Shown in pieces: positions 45,553 through 54,272 of a stretch of DNA of 64,000 bases. A model generated the notes under the pieces. That model worked only from the letters and a program-made list of their open reading frames with translations, searched no databases and was not told the DNA's origin. How positions within the stretch are numbered: position 1 is the first letter of the stretch; every line of letters begins with the position of its first letter. This DNA is from Pseudomonas sp. Tri1. GTDB taxonomy: Bacteria > Pseudomonadota > Gammaproteobacteria > Pseudomonadales > Pseudomonadaceae. The stretch lies in the NCBI RefSeq assembly GCF_017968885.1, contig NZ_CP072913.1, positions 1,410,001-1,474,000 of the forward strand, read 5' to 3'. A program made the translations under genes and the position numbers.

Positions 45553-46077
45553 TTATGACTTACCCTCGTGGTTGCGTTCGGCCACACCCACACAGATCGC
45601 CATGATCAACCTCAGTTCCTTTTGCACGGTGCTCAATGACACGCCCAGTCGTTCGGCGATGTCCTGGTAACTGTGACCATGCAAGCGGTTGAGGATGAAG
45701 ATCTGTTGCTGGCGCGGGCTCAGCGTCTGCAGGCTGATGTTCAGCCGTTCGAGCATCTGCTCGGCATGGGCGGCGTCTTCGGTACTGCTCTGGGGGGCGA
45801 CCACATTCTGGACGACCTCCAGCGGTACGTCGTCCACTAGGGTCCGGGACTGGATACGCCGCGCACGCAAATGATCCAGCGCCAGGTTGCGGGCGGTCTG
45901 GAAGACGAAAGGTTCGAGGTGCTCGACCGTGCGTTCACCCAGTGCGCGGGTGACGCGCAGGTAGGTTTCCTGGAGCAGGTCTTCAGCGGTGCTGGGGTTG
46001 TTGACCATTCGCTCGAGGGTGCGCAGCAGCGGCAGGCGCTGCGCGAGGAAGACGTGATGGAAGCGCGATTGACTCAC
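45553..46077 (-). CDS. ECF sigma factor, FecI type
   Basis: 174 residues. Region 2 includes D-L-L-Q-E-T-Y-L-R-V-T (about 34-44) and F-V-F-Q-T-A-R-N-L-A-L-D-H-L-R-A-R-R, region 4 contains S-P-R-Q-Q-Q-I-F-I-L-N-R-L-H-G-H-S-Y-Q-D-I-A-E-R-L-G-V-S-L-S-T-V-Q-K. Start is a GTG. Together with FecR and the receptor it forms a cell-surface-signalling trio for the heme source, comparable to HxuI in P. aeruginosa. A strong Fur box lies 26 bases upstream, so iron starvation starts the operon. Confidence 0.92.
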   Translation of the reverse strand: MSQSRFHHVFLAQRLPLLRTLERMVNNPSTAEDLLQETYLRVTRALGERTVEHLEPFVFQTARNLALDHLRARRIQSRTLVDDVPLEVVQNVVAPQSSTEDAAHAEQMLERLNISLQTLSPRQQQIFILNRLHGHSYQDIAERLGVSLSTVQKELRLIMAICVGVAERNHEGKS

Positions 46078-46102
46078 GGTTGGGCCCGATCCGGTGTGAG
46101 TA

Positions 46103-46121
46103 GATGATAATTATTGTCATC
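46103..46121 (-). promoter_or_regulatory. Fur box upstream of the fecI-type sigma gene
   Basis: GATGATAATTATTGTCATC, 15 or more of 19 positions match the Fur consensus and it is a good palindrome. Iron repression of the heme-signalling operon is inferred from known Fur sites. Confidence 0.85.
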
Positions 46122-46165
46122 TTGCTCGATGGTCAAGCCTTCATTCATTTCACGAGCGTAAACCC

Positions 46166-46255
46166 TGTGGGAGCGCGCTTGCTCGCGATAGCGGTGGACT
46201 GGTCAACGATGATGCAGCCTGACCGGACGCTATCGCGAGCAAGCTCGCTCCCACA
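46166..46255. repeat. REPIN (inverted REP pair)
   Basis: Left unit TGTGGGAGCGCGCTTGCTCG, right unit CGCGAGCAAGCTCGCTCCCA, inward facing, between the divergent sigma operon promoter region and the gap 3' end. Confidence 0.92.
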
Positions 46256-46278
46256 AAAAAGCTCAATTGATCTGCGGG

Positions 46279-47280
46279 TTACTCGGCGTTACACAACGCC
46301 AGGCAGTTATCGAGCATGCGGTTGGAGAAGCCCCATTCGTTGTCATACCAGGCCAGTACCTTGAGCAGCTTGCCGCTGGCCTTGGTGTGGTTGGCGTCGA
46401 AGATCGACGACAGCGGGTTGTGGTTGAAATCACTGGAGACCAGCGGCAGGGTGTTGTAGCCGAGGATCTTCGAGTGCTGGCTGGCCTGGCGCAGCAGTTC
46501 GTTGACTTCTTCGGCCGACGCTTCGCGCTTGAGCTGCACAGTGAGGTCAACCAGGGACACGTTGATCACCGGTACACGTACGGCCATGCCGGTCAGCTTG
46601 CCCGCCAGTTCCGGCAGCACCAGGCCCACCGCCTCGGCGGCGCCGGTCTTGCTCGGGATCATGTTCTGGGTGGCCGAACGTGCGCGGTACGGGTCGGTGT
46701 GGTAGACGTCGGTCAGGTTCTGGTCATTGGTGTAGGCGTGGATGGTGGTCATCAAGCCACTTTCGATGCCCAGCTCGCGGTGCAGCACCTGGGCCACCGG
46801 GGCTAGGCAGTTGGTGGTGCACGAGGCGTTGGAAATGATCTGGTGGGACTGGCGCAGGATGTCGTGGTTCACGCCATACACCACGGTGGCATCGGCACCC
46901 TTGGCCGGGGCCGAAATGATCACCTTGCGCGCGCCGGCGCTGATATGGGCCGCAGCCTTGGAGCGGTCGGTGAACAGGCCGGTGCATTCGAACACGACGT
47001 CGATTTTTTCAGCGGCCCAAGGCAGTTCGGCCGGGTTGCGGATGGCACTGACCGAGATGCGGTCGCCATTGACCGTCAGGCTCTCGTGGTCATGCTGTAC
47101 CTCGGCATCGAAGGTGCCGTGGACGGTGTCGAACTTGAGCAGATGAGCATTGATTGCACTGTCGCCCAGGTCATTGATGGCGACGATCTGCAGGTCGCGA
47201 CGATAGCCTTGGGTATACAGTGCTCGGAGGACGTTGCGGCCGATGCGGCCAAAACCATTGATTGCGATTCGAAGAGTCAT
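46279..47280 (-). CDS. gap: Glyceraldehyde-3-phosphate dehydrogenase (type I)
   Basis: 333 residues. NAD-dependent conversion of glyceraldehyde 3-phosphate to 1,3-bisphosphoglycerate, downstream of the Entner-Doudoroff split. N-terminal I-N-G-F-G-R-I-G-R (6-14) and active-site [11 protein letters not shown] (C154, residues 150-160) are intact; the conserved His follows. N-D-L near 36-38 indicates NAD preference. It is divergent from edd, and the 219-base spacer holds two HexR-type sites, one 23 bases from its start. Several gap paralogues exist in Pseudomonas; this is the glucose-regulated one (gap-1 type). Confidence 0.95.
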   Translation of the reverse strand: MTLRIAINGFGRIGRNVLRALYTQGYRRDLQIVAINDLGDSAINAHLLKFDTVHGTFDAEVQHDHESLTVNGDRISVSAIRNPAELPWAAEKIDVVFECTGLFTDRSKAAAHISAGARKVIISAPAKGADATVVYGVNHDILRQSHQIISNASCTTNCLAPVAQVLHRELGIESGLMTTIHAYTNDQNLTDVYHTDPYRARSATQNMIPSKTGAAEAVGLVLPELAGKLTGMAVRVPVINVSLVDLTVQLKREASAEEVNELLRQASQHSKILGYNTLPLVSSDFNHNPLSSIFDANHTKASGKLLKVLAWYDNEWGFSNRMLDNCLALCNAE

Positions 47281-47302
47281 TAACTGCGCCGCCGTCGATT
47301 TG

Positions 47303-47317
47303 TTGTTGGAATTACAA
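47303..47317. promoter_or_regulatory. HexR-type operator near gap
   Basis: TTGT-N7-ACAA (TTGTTGGAATTACAA) lies 23 bases upstream of gap. Matches the P. putida HexR consensus TTGT-N7/8-ACAA. Confidence 0.65.
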
Positions 47318-47364
47318 GATTATTCGCATAAAAATAGAAAACAAGCCTTTTTAGTGGCAATATT

Positions 47365-47379
47365 TTGTTTTATCTACAA
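47365..47379. promoter_or_regulatory. HexR-type operator on the edd side
   Basis: TTGT-N7-ACAA (TTGTTTTATCTACAA), 121 bases before edd; second of a pair in the gap/edd spacer. HexR is released by 2-keto-3-deoxy-6-phosphogluconate, so both genes are induced by glucose. Confidence 0.65.
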
Positions 47380-47499
47380 CGAGTGACCTGAATCAACTGG
47401 TCCGAGTGGTCAAGAAACCGTCTGTCGCCCAACGCACATCGGGCTTTTGACCAGCATAGACAATCAGGTCGCCACACCCGTTAGCCTGGAGTTCTACAC

Positions 47500-49326
47500 A
47501 TGCATCCCCGCGTTCTTGAGGTCACCGAACGGCTTATCGCCCGCAGCCGCGCCACGCGTGAGGCTTACCTTGCATTGATTCGCGGTGCGGCCAGCGACGG
47601 CCCGATGCGCGGTAAGCTGCAGTGCGCCAACTTCGCCCACGGCGTGGCCGGTTGCGGCACCGAAGACAAACATCACCTGCGGATGATGAACGCCGCCAAC
47701 ATCGCCATTGTCTCGTCCTATAACGACATGCTCTCGGCCCACCAGCCCTACGAAACCTTCCCCGAACAGATCAAGAAAGCCCTGCGCGAGATCGGCTCGG
47801 TCGGCCAGTTCGCCGGAGGCACGCCGGCCATGTGCGACGGCGTCACCCAGGGCGAGGCGGGGATGGAACTGAGTTTGCCGAGCCGTGAGGTGATCGCGTT
47901 GTCCACGGCAGTGGCGTTGTCCCACAACATGTTCGATGGCGCGCTGATGCTCGGTATCTGCGACAAGATCGTGCCGGGCCTGATGATGGGCGCGCTGCGC
48001 TTCGGTCACTTGCCTACGATCTTCGTGCCCGGTGGGCCGATGGTCTCGGGTATCTCCAACAAGCAGAAAGCCGACGTGCGCCAGCGCTATGCCGAAGGCA
48101 AGGCGACCCGCGAGGAGCTGCTGGAGTCGGAGATGAAGTCCTACCACAGCCCGGGCACCTGCACGTTCTATGGCACCGCCAACACCAACCAGTTGCTGAT
48201 GGAAGTGATGGGCCTGCACTTGCCGGGCGCCTCGTTCGTCAACCCGAACACCCCGCTGCGCGACGCCCTGACCCGTGAGGCGGCGTTCCAGGTCACGCGC
48301 CTGACCAAGCAGAGCGGCAATTTCATGCCCATCGGTGAGATCGTCGACGAACGGTCGCTGGTCAACTCCATCGTCGCACTGCATGCCACCGGCGGCTCCA
48401 CCAATCACACGCTGCACATGCCGGCCATCGCCATGGCGGCAGGCATCCAGTTGACCTGGCAGGACATGGCCGACCTTTCCGAGGTGGTGCCGACCTTGAG
48501 TCACGTCTACCCGAACGGCAAAGCCGACATCAACCACTTCCAGGCAGCCGGCGGTATGTCGTTCCTGATCCGCGAACTGCTGGAAGCCGGTTTGCTCCAC
48601 GAAAACGTCAACACTGTGCTCGGTCACGGCCTGAGCCGCTACACCCAGGAACCGTTCCTGGAGGATGGCGAGCTGGTGTGGCGCGACGGCCCGATCGAAA
48701 GCCTCGACGAAAACATCCTGCGTCCAGTGGCCCGCGCGTTCTCCTCCGAAGGTGGCCTGCGAGTGATGGAAGGTAACCTGGGGCGCGGGGTGATGAAGGT
48801 TTCCGCCGTGGCCCTGGAAAACCAGATCGTCGAAGCGCCGGCGATGGTGTTCCAGGATCAGCAGGACCTGGCCGATGCATTCAAGGCCGGCCTGCTGGAG
48901 AAGGATTTTGTCGCGGTGATGCGCTTCCAGGGGCCGCGTTCCAACGGCATGCCCGAGCTGCACAAGATGACGCCGTTCCTCGGCGTATTGCAGGACCGTG
49001 GCTTCAAAGTGGCACTGGTGACCGATGGGCGCATGTCCGGCGCATCGGGGAAAATCCCGGCGGCTATTCACGTCAGCCCCGAAGCTTATGTCGGCGGTGC
49101 GTTGGCCCGGGTGCAGGAGGGCGATATCATCCGCGTCGATGGCGTCAAAGGCACCTTGGAGTTGAAGGTGGACGCCGAAGAGTTCGCCGCGCGCACACCT
49201 GCCAAGGGCCTGTTGGGCAACAACATTGGCACCGGTCGTGAGCTGTTCGGTTTCATGCGCATGGCCTTCAGCTCGGCAGAGCAGGGCGCCAGCGCCTTCA
49301 CTTCTGCCCTGGAGACGCTTAATTGA
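47500..49326 (+). CDS. edd: Phosphogluconate dehydratase
   Basis: 608 residues, normal length for Edd. Dehydrates 6-phosphogluconate to 2-keto-3-deoxy-6-phosphogluconate in the Entner-Doudoroff pathway. IlvD/Edd family; iron-sulfur cysteines C112 (P-A-M-C-D-G), C154 (G-I-C-D-K) and one in [11 protein letters not shown] near 221. GGAG eight bases before the ATG. Its stop overlaps the glk start by three bases (TTGA). Confidence 0.96.
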   Translation: MHPRVLEVTERLIARSRATREAYLALIRGAASDGPMRGKLQCANFAHGVAGCGTEDKHHLRMMNAANIAIVSSYNDMLSAHQPYETFPEQIKKALREIGSVGQFAGGTPAMCDGVTQGEAGMELSLPSREVIALSTAVALSHNMFDGALMLGICDKIVPGLMMGALRFGHLPTIFVPGGPMVSGISNKQKADVRQRYAEGKATREELLESEMKSYHSPGTCTFYGTANTNQLLMEVMGLHLPGASFVNPNTPLRDALTREAAFQVTRLTKQSGNFMPIGEIVDERSLVNSIVALHATGGSTNHTLHMPAIAMAAGIQLTWQDMADLSEVVPTLSHVYPNGKADINHFQAAGGMSFLIRELLEAGLLHENVNTVLGHGLSRYTQEPFLEDGELVWRDGPIESLDENILRPVARAFSSEGGLRVMEGNLGRGVMKVSAVALENQIVEAPAMVFQDQQDLADAFKAGLLEKDFVAVMRFQGPRSNGMPELHKMTPFLGVLQDRGFKVALVTDGRMSGASGKIPAAIHVSPEAYVGGALARVQEGDIIRVDGVKGTLELKVDAEEFAARTPAKGLLGNNIGTGRELFGFMRMAFSSAEQGASAFTSALETLN

Positions 49327-50282
49327 AACTGGCTTTGGTCGGTGATATCGGTGGGACCAACGCACGTTTCGCGTTGTGGAAGAACCACAACCTGGAAAAC
49401 ATCCAGGTGCTGGCTACGGCGGATTACGCCTGCCCCGAAGACGCCATCAAGGTGTATCTGAGCGGCTTGGGCATGAAACCGGGCGCCATTGGTTCGGTGT
49501 GCCTGTCGGTGGCAGGCCCGGTGAGCGGCGATGAGTTTCGTTTCACCAACAATCACTGGCGCCTGAGCAACCTGGCGTTCTGCGAGACCCTGCAGGTGGA
49601 GAAGCTGCTGCTGGTCAATGACTTCTCGGCCATGGCCCTGGGCATGACGTGTTTGCGTCCCGATGAATACCGGGTCGTCTGCGAAGGCACTCCGGAGCCA
49701 ATGCGCCCGGCGGTGGTGATCGGCCCGGGCACCGGGTTGGGCGTCGGTACGTTGCTGGACCTGGGTGAGGGCCGTTTCGCGGCGTTGCCGGGGGAGGGCG
49801 GCCATGTCGACCTGCCCATGAGCAGCCCACGGGAAACCCAGCTCTGGCAGCACATCTACAACGAAATCGGCCACGTCAGTGCCGAAACCGCCCTGAGCGG
49901 CAGCGGTTTGCCGCGGGTGTACCGGGCCATCTGCGCGGTGGACGGCCATGTGCCGGTACTCGATACCCCGGAATCCATCACCGCAGCTGGCCTTGCCGGC
50001 GACCCCATCGCTTTGGAAGTGCTTGAGCAGTTCTGCTGTTGGCTGGGGCGCGTGGCCGGCAACAATGTGCTGACGCTGGGTGGCCGCGGCGGTGTCTACA
50101 TCGTCGGCGGGGTGGTTCCGCGGTTCGCCGATTTTTTCCTGGAAAGTGGCTTCGCCCGCTGCTTCGCCGACAAGGGCTGCATGAGCGGTTACTTCAAGGG
50201 CATTCCGGTCTGGCTGGTGACCGCGCCATACTCCGGCCTGATGGGCGCGGGTGTGGCGTTGGAGCAATCGACTCCAGTTTGA
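49323..50282 (+). CDS. glk: Glucokinase
   Basis: 319 residues starting at a TTG that overlaps the edd stop. Phosphorylates glucose with ATP. ATP-binding [14 protein letters not shown] (5-18), the glucose-contact region F-T-N-N-H-W-R-L-S near 74-82 with L-V-N-D-F-S-A-M-A near 97-105, and G-P-G-T-G-L-G-V-G near 138-146. Edd-Glk-GltR order is typical for Pseudomonas; translational coupling to edd is expected. Confidence 0.95.
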   Translation: MKLALVGDIGGTNARFALWKNHNLENIQVLATADYACPEDAIKVYLSGLGMKPGAIGSVCLSVAGPVSGDEFRFTNNHWRLSNLAFCETLQVEKLLLVNDFSAMALGMTCLRPDEYRVVCEGTPEPMRPAVVIGPGTGLGVGTLLDLGEGRFAALPGEGGHVDLPMSSPRETQLWQHIYNEIGHVSAETALSGSGLPRVYRAICAVDGHVPVLDTPESITAAGLAGDPIALEVLEQFCCWLGRVAGNNVLTLGGRGGVYIVGGVVPRFADFFLESGFARCFADKGCMSGYFKGIPVWLVTAPYSGLMGAGVALEQSTPV

Positions 50283-50294
50283 AATGTGATCCCC

Positions 50295-50385
50295 TGTGGG
50301 AGCGAGCTTGCTCGCGATGACGGAGTGTCAGTCGCCATTGATGTTGACTGATACACCGCTATCGCGAGCACGCTCGCTCCCACAG
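50295..50385. repeat. REPIN (inverted REP pair)
   Basis: TGTGGGAGCGAGCTTGCTCG left, CGCGAGCACGCTCGCTCCCA right (one change), inward facing, between glk and gltR, so the two may be separate transcripts. Confidence 0.93.
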
Positions 50386-50440
50386 GTTTTTTGTCGTGTG
50401 TTTGTAGTCCTCATCCATCAGGCATAATCGCCCCAATCCA

Positions 50441-50448
50441 AACAACAA
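50441..50448 (+). promoter_or_regulatory. Hfq/Crc-type A-rich motif before gltR
   Basis: AACAACAA overlaps the start of the ribosome-binding region (AAGGACGAG) 11 bases before the GTG start. Confidence 0.55.
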
Positions 50449-50459
50449 GGACGAGGCCC

Positions 50460-51191
50460 GTGAGTTCAGTGAACAAATCGATTTTGTTGGTCGACGATGA
50501 CCAGGAGATTCGCGAACTGCTGGACACTTACCTCAGCCGTGCGGGTTTCCAGGTGCGCACCACGCCCGATGGCGCCGGCTTTCGCCAGGCCCTGAACGAG
50601 GCGCCGAGCGACCTGGTGATCCTCGACGTGATGCTGCCGGACGAGGACGGTTTCAGCCTTTGTCGCTGGGTTCGCCAGCACCCCCGCCAGGCCCATGTGC
50701 CGATCATCATGCTCACTGCCAGTTCCGACGAGGCCGACCGGGTCATCGGCCTTGAATTGGGCGCCGATGATTACCTGGGCAAGCCCTTCAGTCCCCGCGA
50801 GTTGCAGGCGCGCATCAAGGCTCTGCTGCGCCGGGCGCAGTTCGGTCAGGAGCGCTCCGGCGGCGAGGTGTTGGCCTTCGACGAGTGGCGACTGGACATG
50901 GTCAGCCATCGGCTGTTCCACACCGACGGCGAAGAGGTGATTCTCTCCGGTGCCGATTTCGCTCTGCTCAAGCTGTTTCTCGACCATCCCCAGGAAATCC
51001 TCGACCGCGACACCATCGGCAATGCGACCCGTGGTCGTGATCTGATGCCCCTGGATCGGATCGTCGACATGGCGGTCAGTCGCCTGCGCCAGCGCCTGCG
51101 CGACACTGACAAGCCACCGCGGCTGATCCGAACGGTGCGCGGCAGTGGCTATCAACTGGCGGCCAGTGTGGTTGCCAGCAATGGTCATTGA
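50460..51191 (+). CDS. gltR: Response regulator GltR (OmpR family)
   Basis: 243 residues from the GTG at 50460; AAGGACGAG precedes it. An in-frame ATG at 50391 lies in the upstream REPIN edge and is not used. Receiver domain with phospho-acceptor D56 (I-L-D-V-M) and K108 (L-G-K-P-F-S), then a winged helix OmpR-type DNA-binding domain (about 140-240). Together with GtrS it controls glucose uptake genes (gts, oprB). The stop overlaps the gtrS start by 11 bases. Confidence 0.92.
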   Translation: MSSVNKSILLVDDDQEIRELLDTYLSRAGFQVRTTPDGAGFRQALNEAPSDLVILDVMLPDEDGFSLCRWVRQHPRQAHVPIIMLTASSDEADRVIGLELGADDYLGKPFSPRELQARIKALLRRAQFGQERSGGEVLAFDEWRLDMVSHRLFHTDGEEVILSGADFALLKLFLDHPQEILDRDTIGNATRGRDLMPLDRIVDMAVSRLRQRLRDTDKPPRLIRTVRGSGYQLAASVVASNGH

Positions 51192-52650
51192 CTGGATCAA
51201 GAAAGTCGCTCGGCGGGTGCCAGTGCCGCGTTCGCTGCTGGGACGGATGCTGTTGCTGACCTTGCTGGTGGTGCTCTTTGCCCAGACCCTGTCCAGCCTG
51301 ATCTGGGTCTCGCAACTGCGCGCCACCCAGCTCGAAGGCCTGGTCACCAGCGCCCGCAGCCTGGCCCACTCGATGACTGCCAGCGTCAGTTATTTGCGTT
51401 CGCTGCCGGTGGCTTACCGGCCATTGGTGCTGGATCAACTACGCAGCATGGGCGGTACGCGGTTTGTCGTGACGCTCAACGATAAGCCCCTGGGCATGGA
51501 CGTGCTGCCGATCACGCCGCGCAAGCTGGCGGTGCTCAAGGCGGTGGACGATGTGCTGCGCCGGTCCCTGGGCAACAACGCCGATATCTCCGTCAATTTT
51601 GTCAGCCCCGACGACCTGCGGATTTTCAACGCCGGGCTCAAGCTCGATGAACTGCCGCGTTCGTGGGCCCACTATGCCTTGACCCTGGAACCGGTGAATC
51701 CGCCGGTGCTGGTCACACAGATTCAGATGGCGCCGGGCGAATGGCTGTACATCGCCTCGTTGCTGCCCGAGCCCTACACCAGCCTCGAAGAGCAAGACCT
51801 GCCCAAGCAACAGGTCGGTTTCATCGTGCTCACCAGTAGCCTGTTGTTGCTGTTCATCGGTTTGCTGGTGCACTGGCAGAGCCGGCCTCTCAAGCGTTTG
51901 GCCCGGGCGGCGCGGGACATGTCCCTGGGTGCCGAAGTGGAACCGGTGGCCGAGGGTGGCGGCAGCGAAGTGGTGGAGGTGGGCCGGGCGTTCAATGCCA
52001 TGCGTGAGCGTATCAGCCGCTACCTGACCGAACGCAGCCAATTGTTCAGCGCGATTTCCCACGACTTGCGCACACCGATCACTCGGCTGCGCTTGCGGGT
52101 CGAACTGCTGGAGGACGAAAACCTGCAAGCCAAGTTCGGTCGCGACCTGGACGAACTGGAGTTGTTGGTCAAAGGCGCGTTGCAATGCGTCAAGGACACT
52201 GACATTCACGAAAACATCGAGCCAGTGGATCTCAATCATGTGCTCGATTGCCTGGTCGAACCCTACCTGGCGCCCAACGGCAACGGTCGGGTGACCCAGG
52301 ATGGCCGGGCGCTGGCACCGTATCCCGGCAAACCGCTGGCTCTCAAGCGCTGCATCGGCAACCTGATCGACAACGCCTTGAAGTATGGGCAAAACGCCCA
52401 CCTGCACATCGACGACGATGAAACCGCGTTCATCCTGCATGTCGATGACGAAGGGCCGGGTGTGCCGGAACAGCGCCTGGAACAAGTCTTCGAACCGCAC
52501 TTCCGCCTGGCCGGGCAACAGCAGGGCTATGGCCTGGGCCTGGGCATCGCCCGCAACATTGCCCACAGCCATGGGGGGGAGGTGAGCCTGCAGAACCTGC
52601 GTGAGGGTGGGTTGCGGGTGACGTTGCAGTTGCCTCGCAGTGTGGATTAG
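51181..52650 (+). CDS. gtrS: Sensor histidine kinase GtrS/GltS
   Basis: 489 residues from the ATG at 51181, which overlaps the gltR stop. N-terminal membrane helix (about 23-45), periplasmic sensor region (about 50-210), second helix (about 215-240), HAMP (about 240-290), H-box F-S-A-I-S-H-D-L-R-T-P-I-T-R-L with phospho-accepting H294, N-box N-L-I-D-N-A-L-K-Y-G, G-boxes D-E-G-P-G-V and Y-G-L-G-L-G-I-A. In Pseudomonas the kinase senses glucose-pathway intermediates (2-ketogluconate or 6-phosphogluconate) and phosphorylates GltR. Confidence 0.93.
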   Translation: MVIDWIKKVARRVPVPRSLLGRMLLLTLLVVLFAQTLSSLIWVSQLRATQLEGLVTSARSLAHSMTASVSYLRSLPVAYRPLVLDQLRSMGGTRFVVTLNDKPLGMDVLPITPRKLAVLKAVDDVLRRSLGNNADISVNFVSPDDLRIFNAGLKLDELPRSWAHYALTLEPVNPPVLVTQIQMAPGEWLYIASLLPEPYTSLEEQDLPKQQVGFIVLTSSLLLLFIGLLVHWQSRPLKRLARAARDMSLGAEVEPVAEGGGSEVVEVGRAFNAMRERISRYLTERSQLFSAISHDLRTPITRLRLRVELLEDENLQAKFGRDLDELELLVKGALQCVKDTDIHENIEPVDLNHVLDCLVEPYLAPNGNGRVTQDGRALAPYPGKPLALKRCIGNLIDNALKYGQNAHLHIDDDETAFILHVDDEGPGVPEQRLEQVFEPHFRLAGQQQGYGLGLGIARNIAHSHGGEVSLQNLREGGLRVTLQLPRSVD

Positions 52651-52670
52651 CCGGACCCGCGTTATCGTTC

Positions 52671-52763
52671 ATCGCGAGCAAACTCGCTCCCACAGGGGGC
52701 GGTGGCGGACACAAAAGTTGTGTACGCCCTGACGCTCAATGTGGGAGCGAGCCTGCTCGCGAT
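52671..52763. repeat. Outward-facing REP pair
   Basis: ATCGCGAGCAAACTCGCTCC (reverse unit) then GTGGGAGCGAGCCTGCTCGC (forward unit), after gtrS. Orientation is opposite to the REPINs. The remaining spacer up to the AGE gene carries the promoter module described separately. Confidence 0.88.
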
Positions 52764-52809
52764 GACGCCATCAGTCGCAACATATCTCTCAAGTGAATGT
52801 CACAACTCG

Positions 52810-52865
52810 GTGACATAACTCGTCCCTTTCGTTACCTGCCCCTCGCCATCCCTTGTTTAGACTCC
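52810..52865 (+). promoter_or_regulatory. Promoter module before the AGE gene (copy 1)
   Basis: Contains GTGACAT, CGTCCCTTTCGTTACCTGC and CCTTGTTTAGACTCC in the same order and spacing as at gtsA (54164-54219), with a -10-like TAGACT. Probably a shared binding site for the glucose regulators (for example GltR). Confidence 0.65.
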
Positions 52866-52874
52866 CTGCGTCAA

Positions 52875-52882
52875 AACAACAA
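52875..52882 (+). promoter_or_regulatory. Hfq/Crc-type A-rich motif before the AGE gene
   Basis: AACAACAA directly upstream of the AAAAAAGG ribosome-binding site and 14 bases before the ATG. Confidence 0.6.
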
Positions 52883-52896
52883 AAAAGGTAAGCCCG

Positions 52897-54156
52897 ATGG
52901 ACACCTTTCAACCGGCCTTCAGCAGTTGGCTGAACGCTCCTGCCCACCAGCAGTGGCTCGCCGCCGAAGGCTTGCGCCTGCTGGCGTTCGCCAAGGCATC
53001 GAAGCTGCCGGATGGCTTTGGCAACCTGGACGAGCATGGTCACCTGCCGGCCGCTGCCCGGGCCGAAACCATGAACACCGCGCGCATGACCCATAGCTTC
53101 GCCATGGCCCACATCCAGGGCTTGCCGGGGTTCGCCGAGCTGGTGGACCACGGTATCCAGGCCCTCAACGGCCCCCTGCGGGACGCCGAGTACGGTGGCT
53201 GGTTTGCCACCACGCGGCCCGATGAGGACGGCGCCGACAAGGCTGCCTACCTGCATGCGTTCGTTGCCCTGGCCGCGAGTTCCGCGGTGGTGGCCCAGCG
53301 TCCTGGCGCCCAGGCGTTGCTGGACGAAGCGGTGCGGATCATCGACACGCATTTCTGGAGCGAAGAAGAGGGCGCCCTGCGCGAGTCCTTCAACCGCGAC
53401 TGGAGCGTCGAAGAGGCCTACCGCGGCGCCAACAGCAACATGCACGCCACCGAAGCCTTCCTGGCCCTGGCCGATGCCACCGACGATCCTCGCTGGCTGG
53501 CCCGCGCCCTGCACATCGTCGAGCGCGTGATCCACGGCCATGCCGCCGCCAACGACTACCTGGTGGTGGAGCATTTCGACCGCCAGTGGCAGCCGTTGCG
53601 TGAGTACAACCACGACAATCCCGCCGACGGTTTTCGCCCCTACGGCACCACCCCCGGCCATGGTTTCGAATGGGCGCGCCTGCTGCTGCATCTCGAAGCG
53701 GCGCGGGTGCAGATCGGCATGTTGACCCCTGGCTGGCTGGCCCAGGATGCACAAAAACTCTTTGACCAGAACTGTCGCCATGGCTGGGACGTCGATGGCG
53801 CGCCCGGTATTGTCTACACCCTGGACTGGGACAACCGCGCCGTGGTTCGCCATCGCCTGCATTGGGTCCACGCTGAAGCGGCGGCGGCTGCCAGCGCCCT
53901 GCTCAAGCGCACCGACGAGGCGAAGTACGAAGCCTGGTACCGGCGCTTCTGGGAGTTCTGTGACAAACACTTCATCGACCGCTGCAACGGCAGCTGGCAT
54001 CACGAACTCGACCCGCAAAACCGCCCCAGCGCCGACATCTGGCCGGGCAAGCCGGACCTGTATCACGCCTGGCAGGCAGTGCTGATTCCGCGCTTGCCAC
54101 TGGCACCGAGCATGGCCACGGCCCTGGCGAAACTTTCCAGTCCGGCGCCTGTGTAA
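52897..54156 (+). CDS. AGE-family epimerase/isomerase
   Basis: 419 residues, alpha6/alpha6-barrel type of the N-acylglucosamine 2-epimerase family. Typical conserved parts are N-T-A-R-M-T-H-S-F-A-M near 57-67, S-N-M-H-A-T-E-A-F-L-A-L-A near 178-190, P-G-H-G-F-E-W near 255-261, and W-V-H-A-E-A near 327-332; the His residues correspond to catalytic ones of mannose isomerases. It lies directly before gtsA and shares its promoter module, so it may interconvert imported mannose, fructose or glucose. Exact reaction not established. Confidence 0.88.
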   Translation: MDTFQPAFSSWLNAPAHQQWLAAEGLRLLAFAKASKLPDGFGNLDEHGHLPAAARAETMNTARMTHSFAMAHIQGLPGFAELVDHGIQALNGPLRDAEYGGWFATTRPDEDGADKAAYLHAFVALAASSAVVAQRPGAQALLDEAVRIIDTHFWSEEEGALRESFNRDWSVEEAYRGANSNMHATEAFLALADATDDPRWLARALHIVERVIHGHAAANDYLVVEHFDRQWQPLREYNHDNPADGFRPYGTTPGHGFEWARLLLHLEAARVQIGMLTPGWLAQDAQKLFDQNCRHGWDVDGAPGIVYTLDWDNRAVVRHRLHWVHAEAAAAASALLKRTDEAKYEAWYRRFWEFCDKHFIDRCNGSWHHELDPQNRPSADIWPGKPDLYHAWQAVLIPRLPLAPSMATALAKLSSPAPV

Positions 54157-54163
54157 CCATGTC

Positions 54164-54219
54164 GTGACATTTACGCGTCCCTTCGTTACCTGCGAAGGGA
54201 TTTCCCCTGTTTAGAATCC
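54164..54219 (+). promoter_or_regulatory. Promoter module before gtsA (copy 2)
   Basis: Repeats the GTGACAT / CGTCCCTTCGTTACCTGC / CCTGTTTAGAATCC blocks of copy 1 and adds a perfect dyad TCCCTTCG-N6-CGAAGGGA. TAGAAT is a plausible -10. Likely gtsA promoter and regulator site. Confidence 0.65.
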
Positions 54220-54249
54220 ATGCAGCGCAAGCACCAGACTTGCATGCAT

Positions 54250-54257
54250 AACAACAA
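54250..54257 (+). promoter_or_regulatory. Hfq/Crc-type A-rich motif before gtsA
   Basis: AACAACAA next to the AAGAAAGG ribosome-binding site, 15 bases before the ATG. Confidence 0.6.
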
Positions 54258-54272
54258 GAAAGGTACTTCTAG

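Noticed and set aside
47494..49365. A 623-residue open frame on the minus strand opposite edd
   Set aside because: Shadow of edd: histidine- and arginine-rich composition, no domain, no ribosome-binding site.
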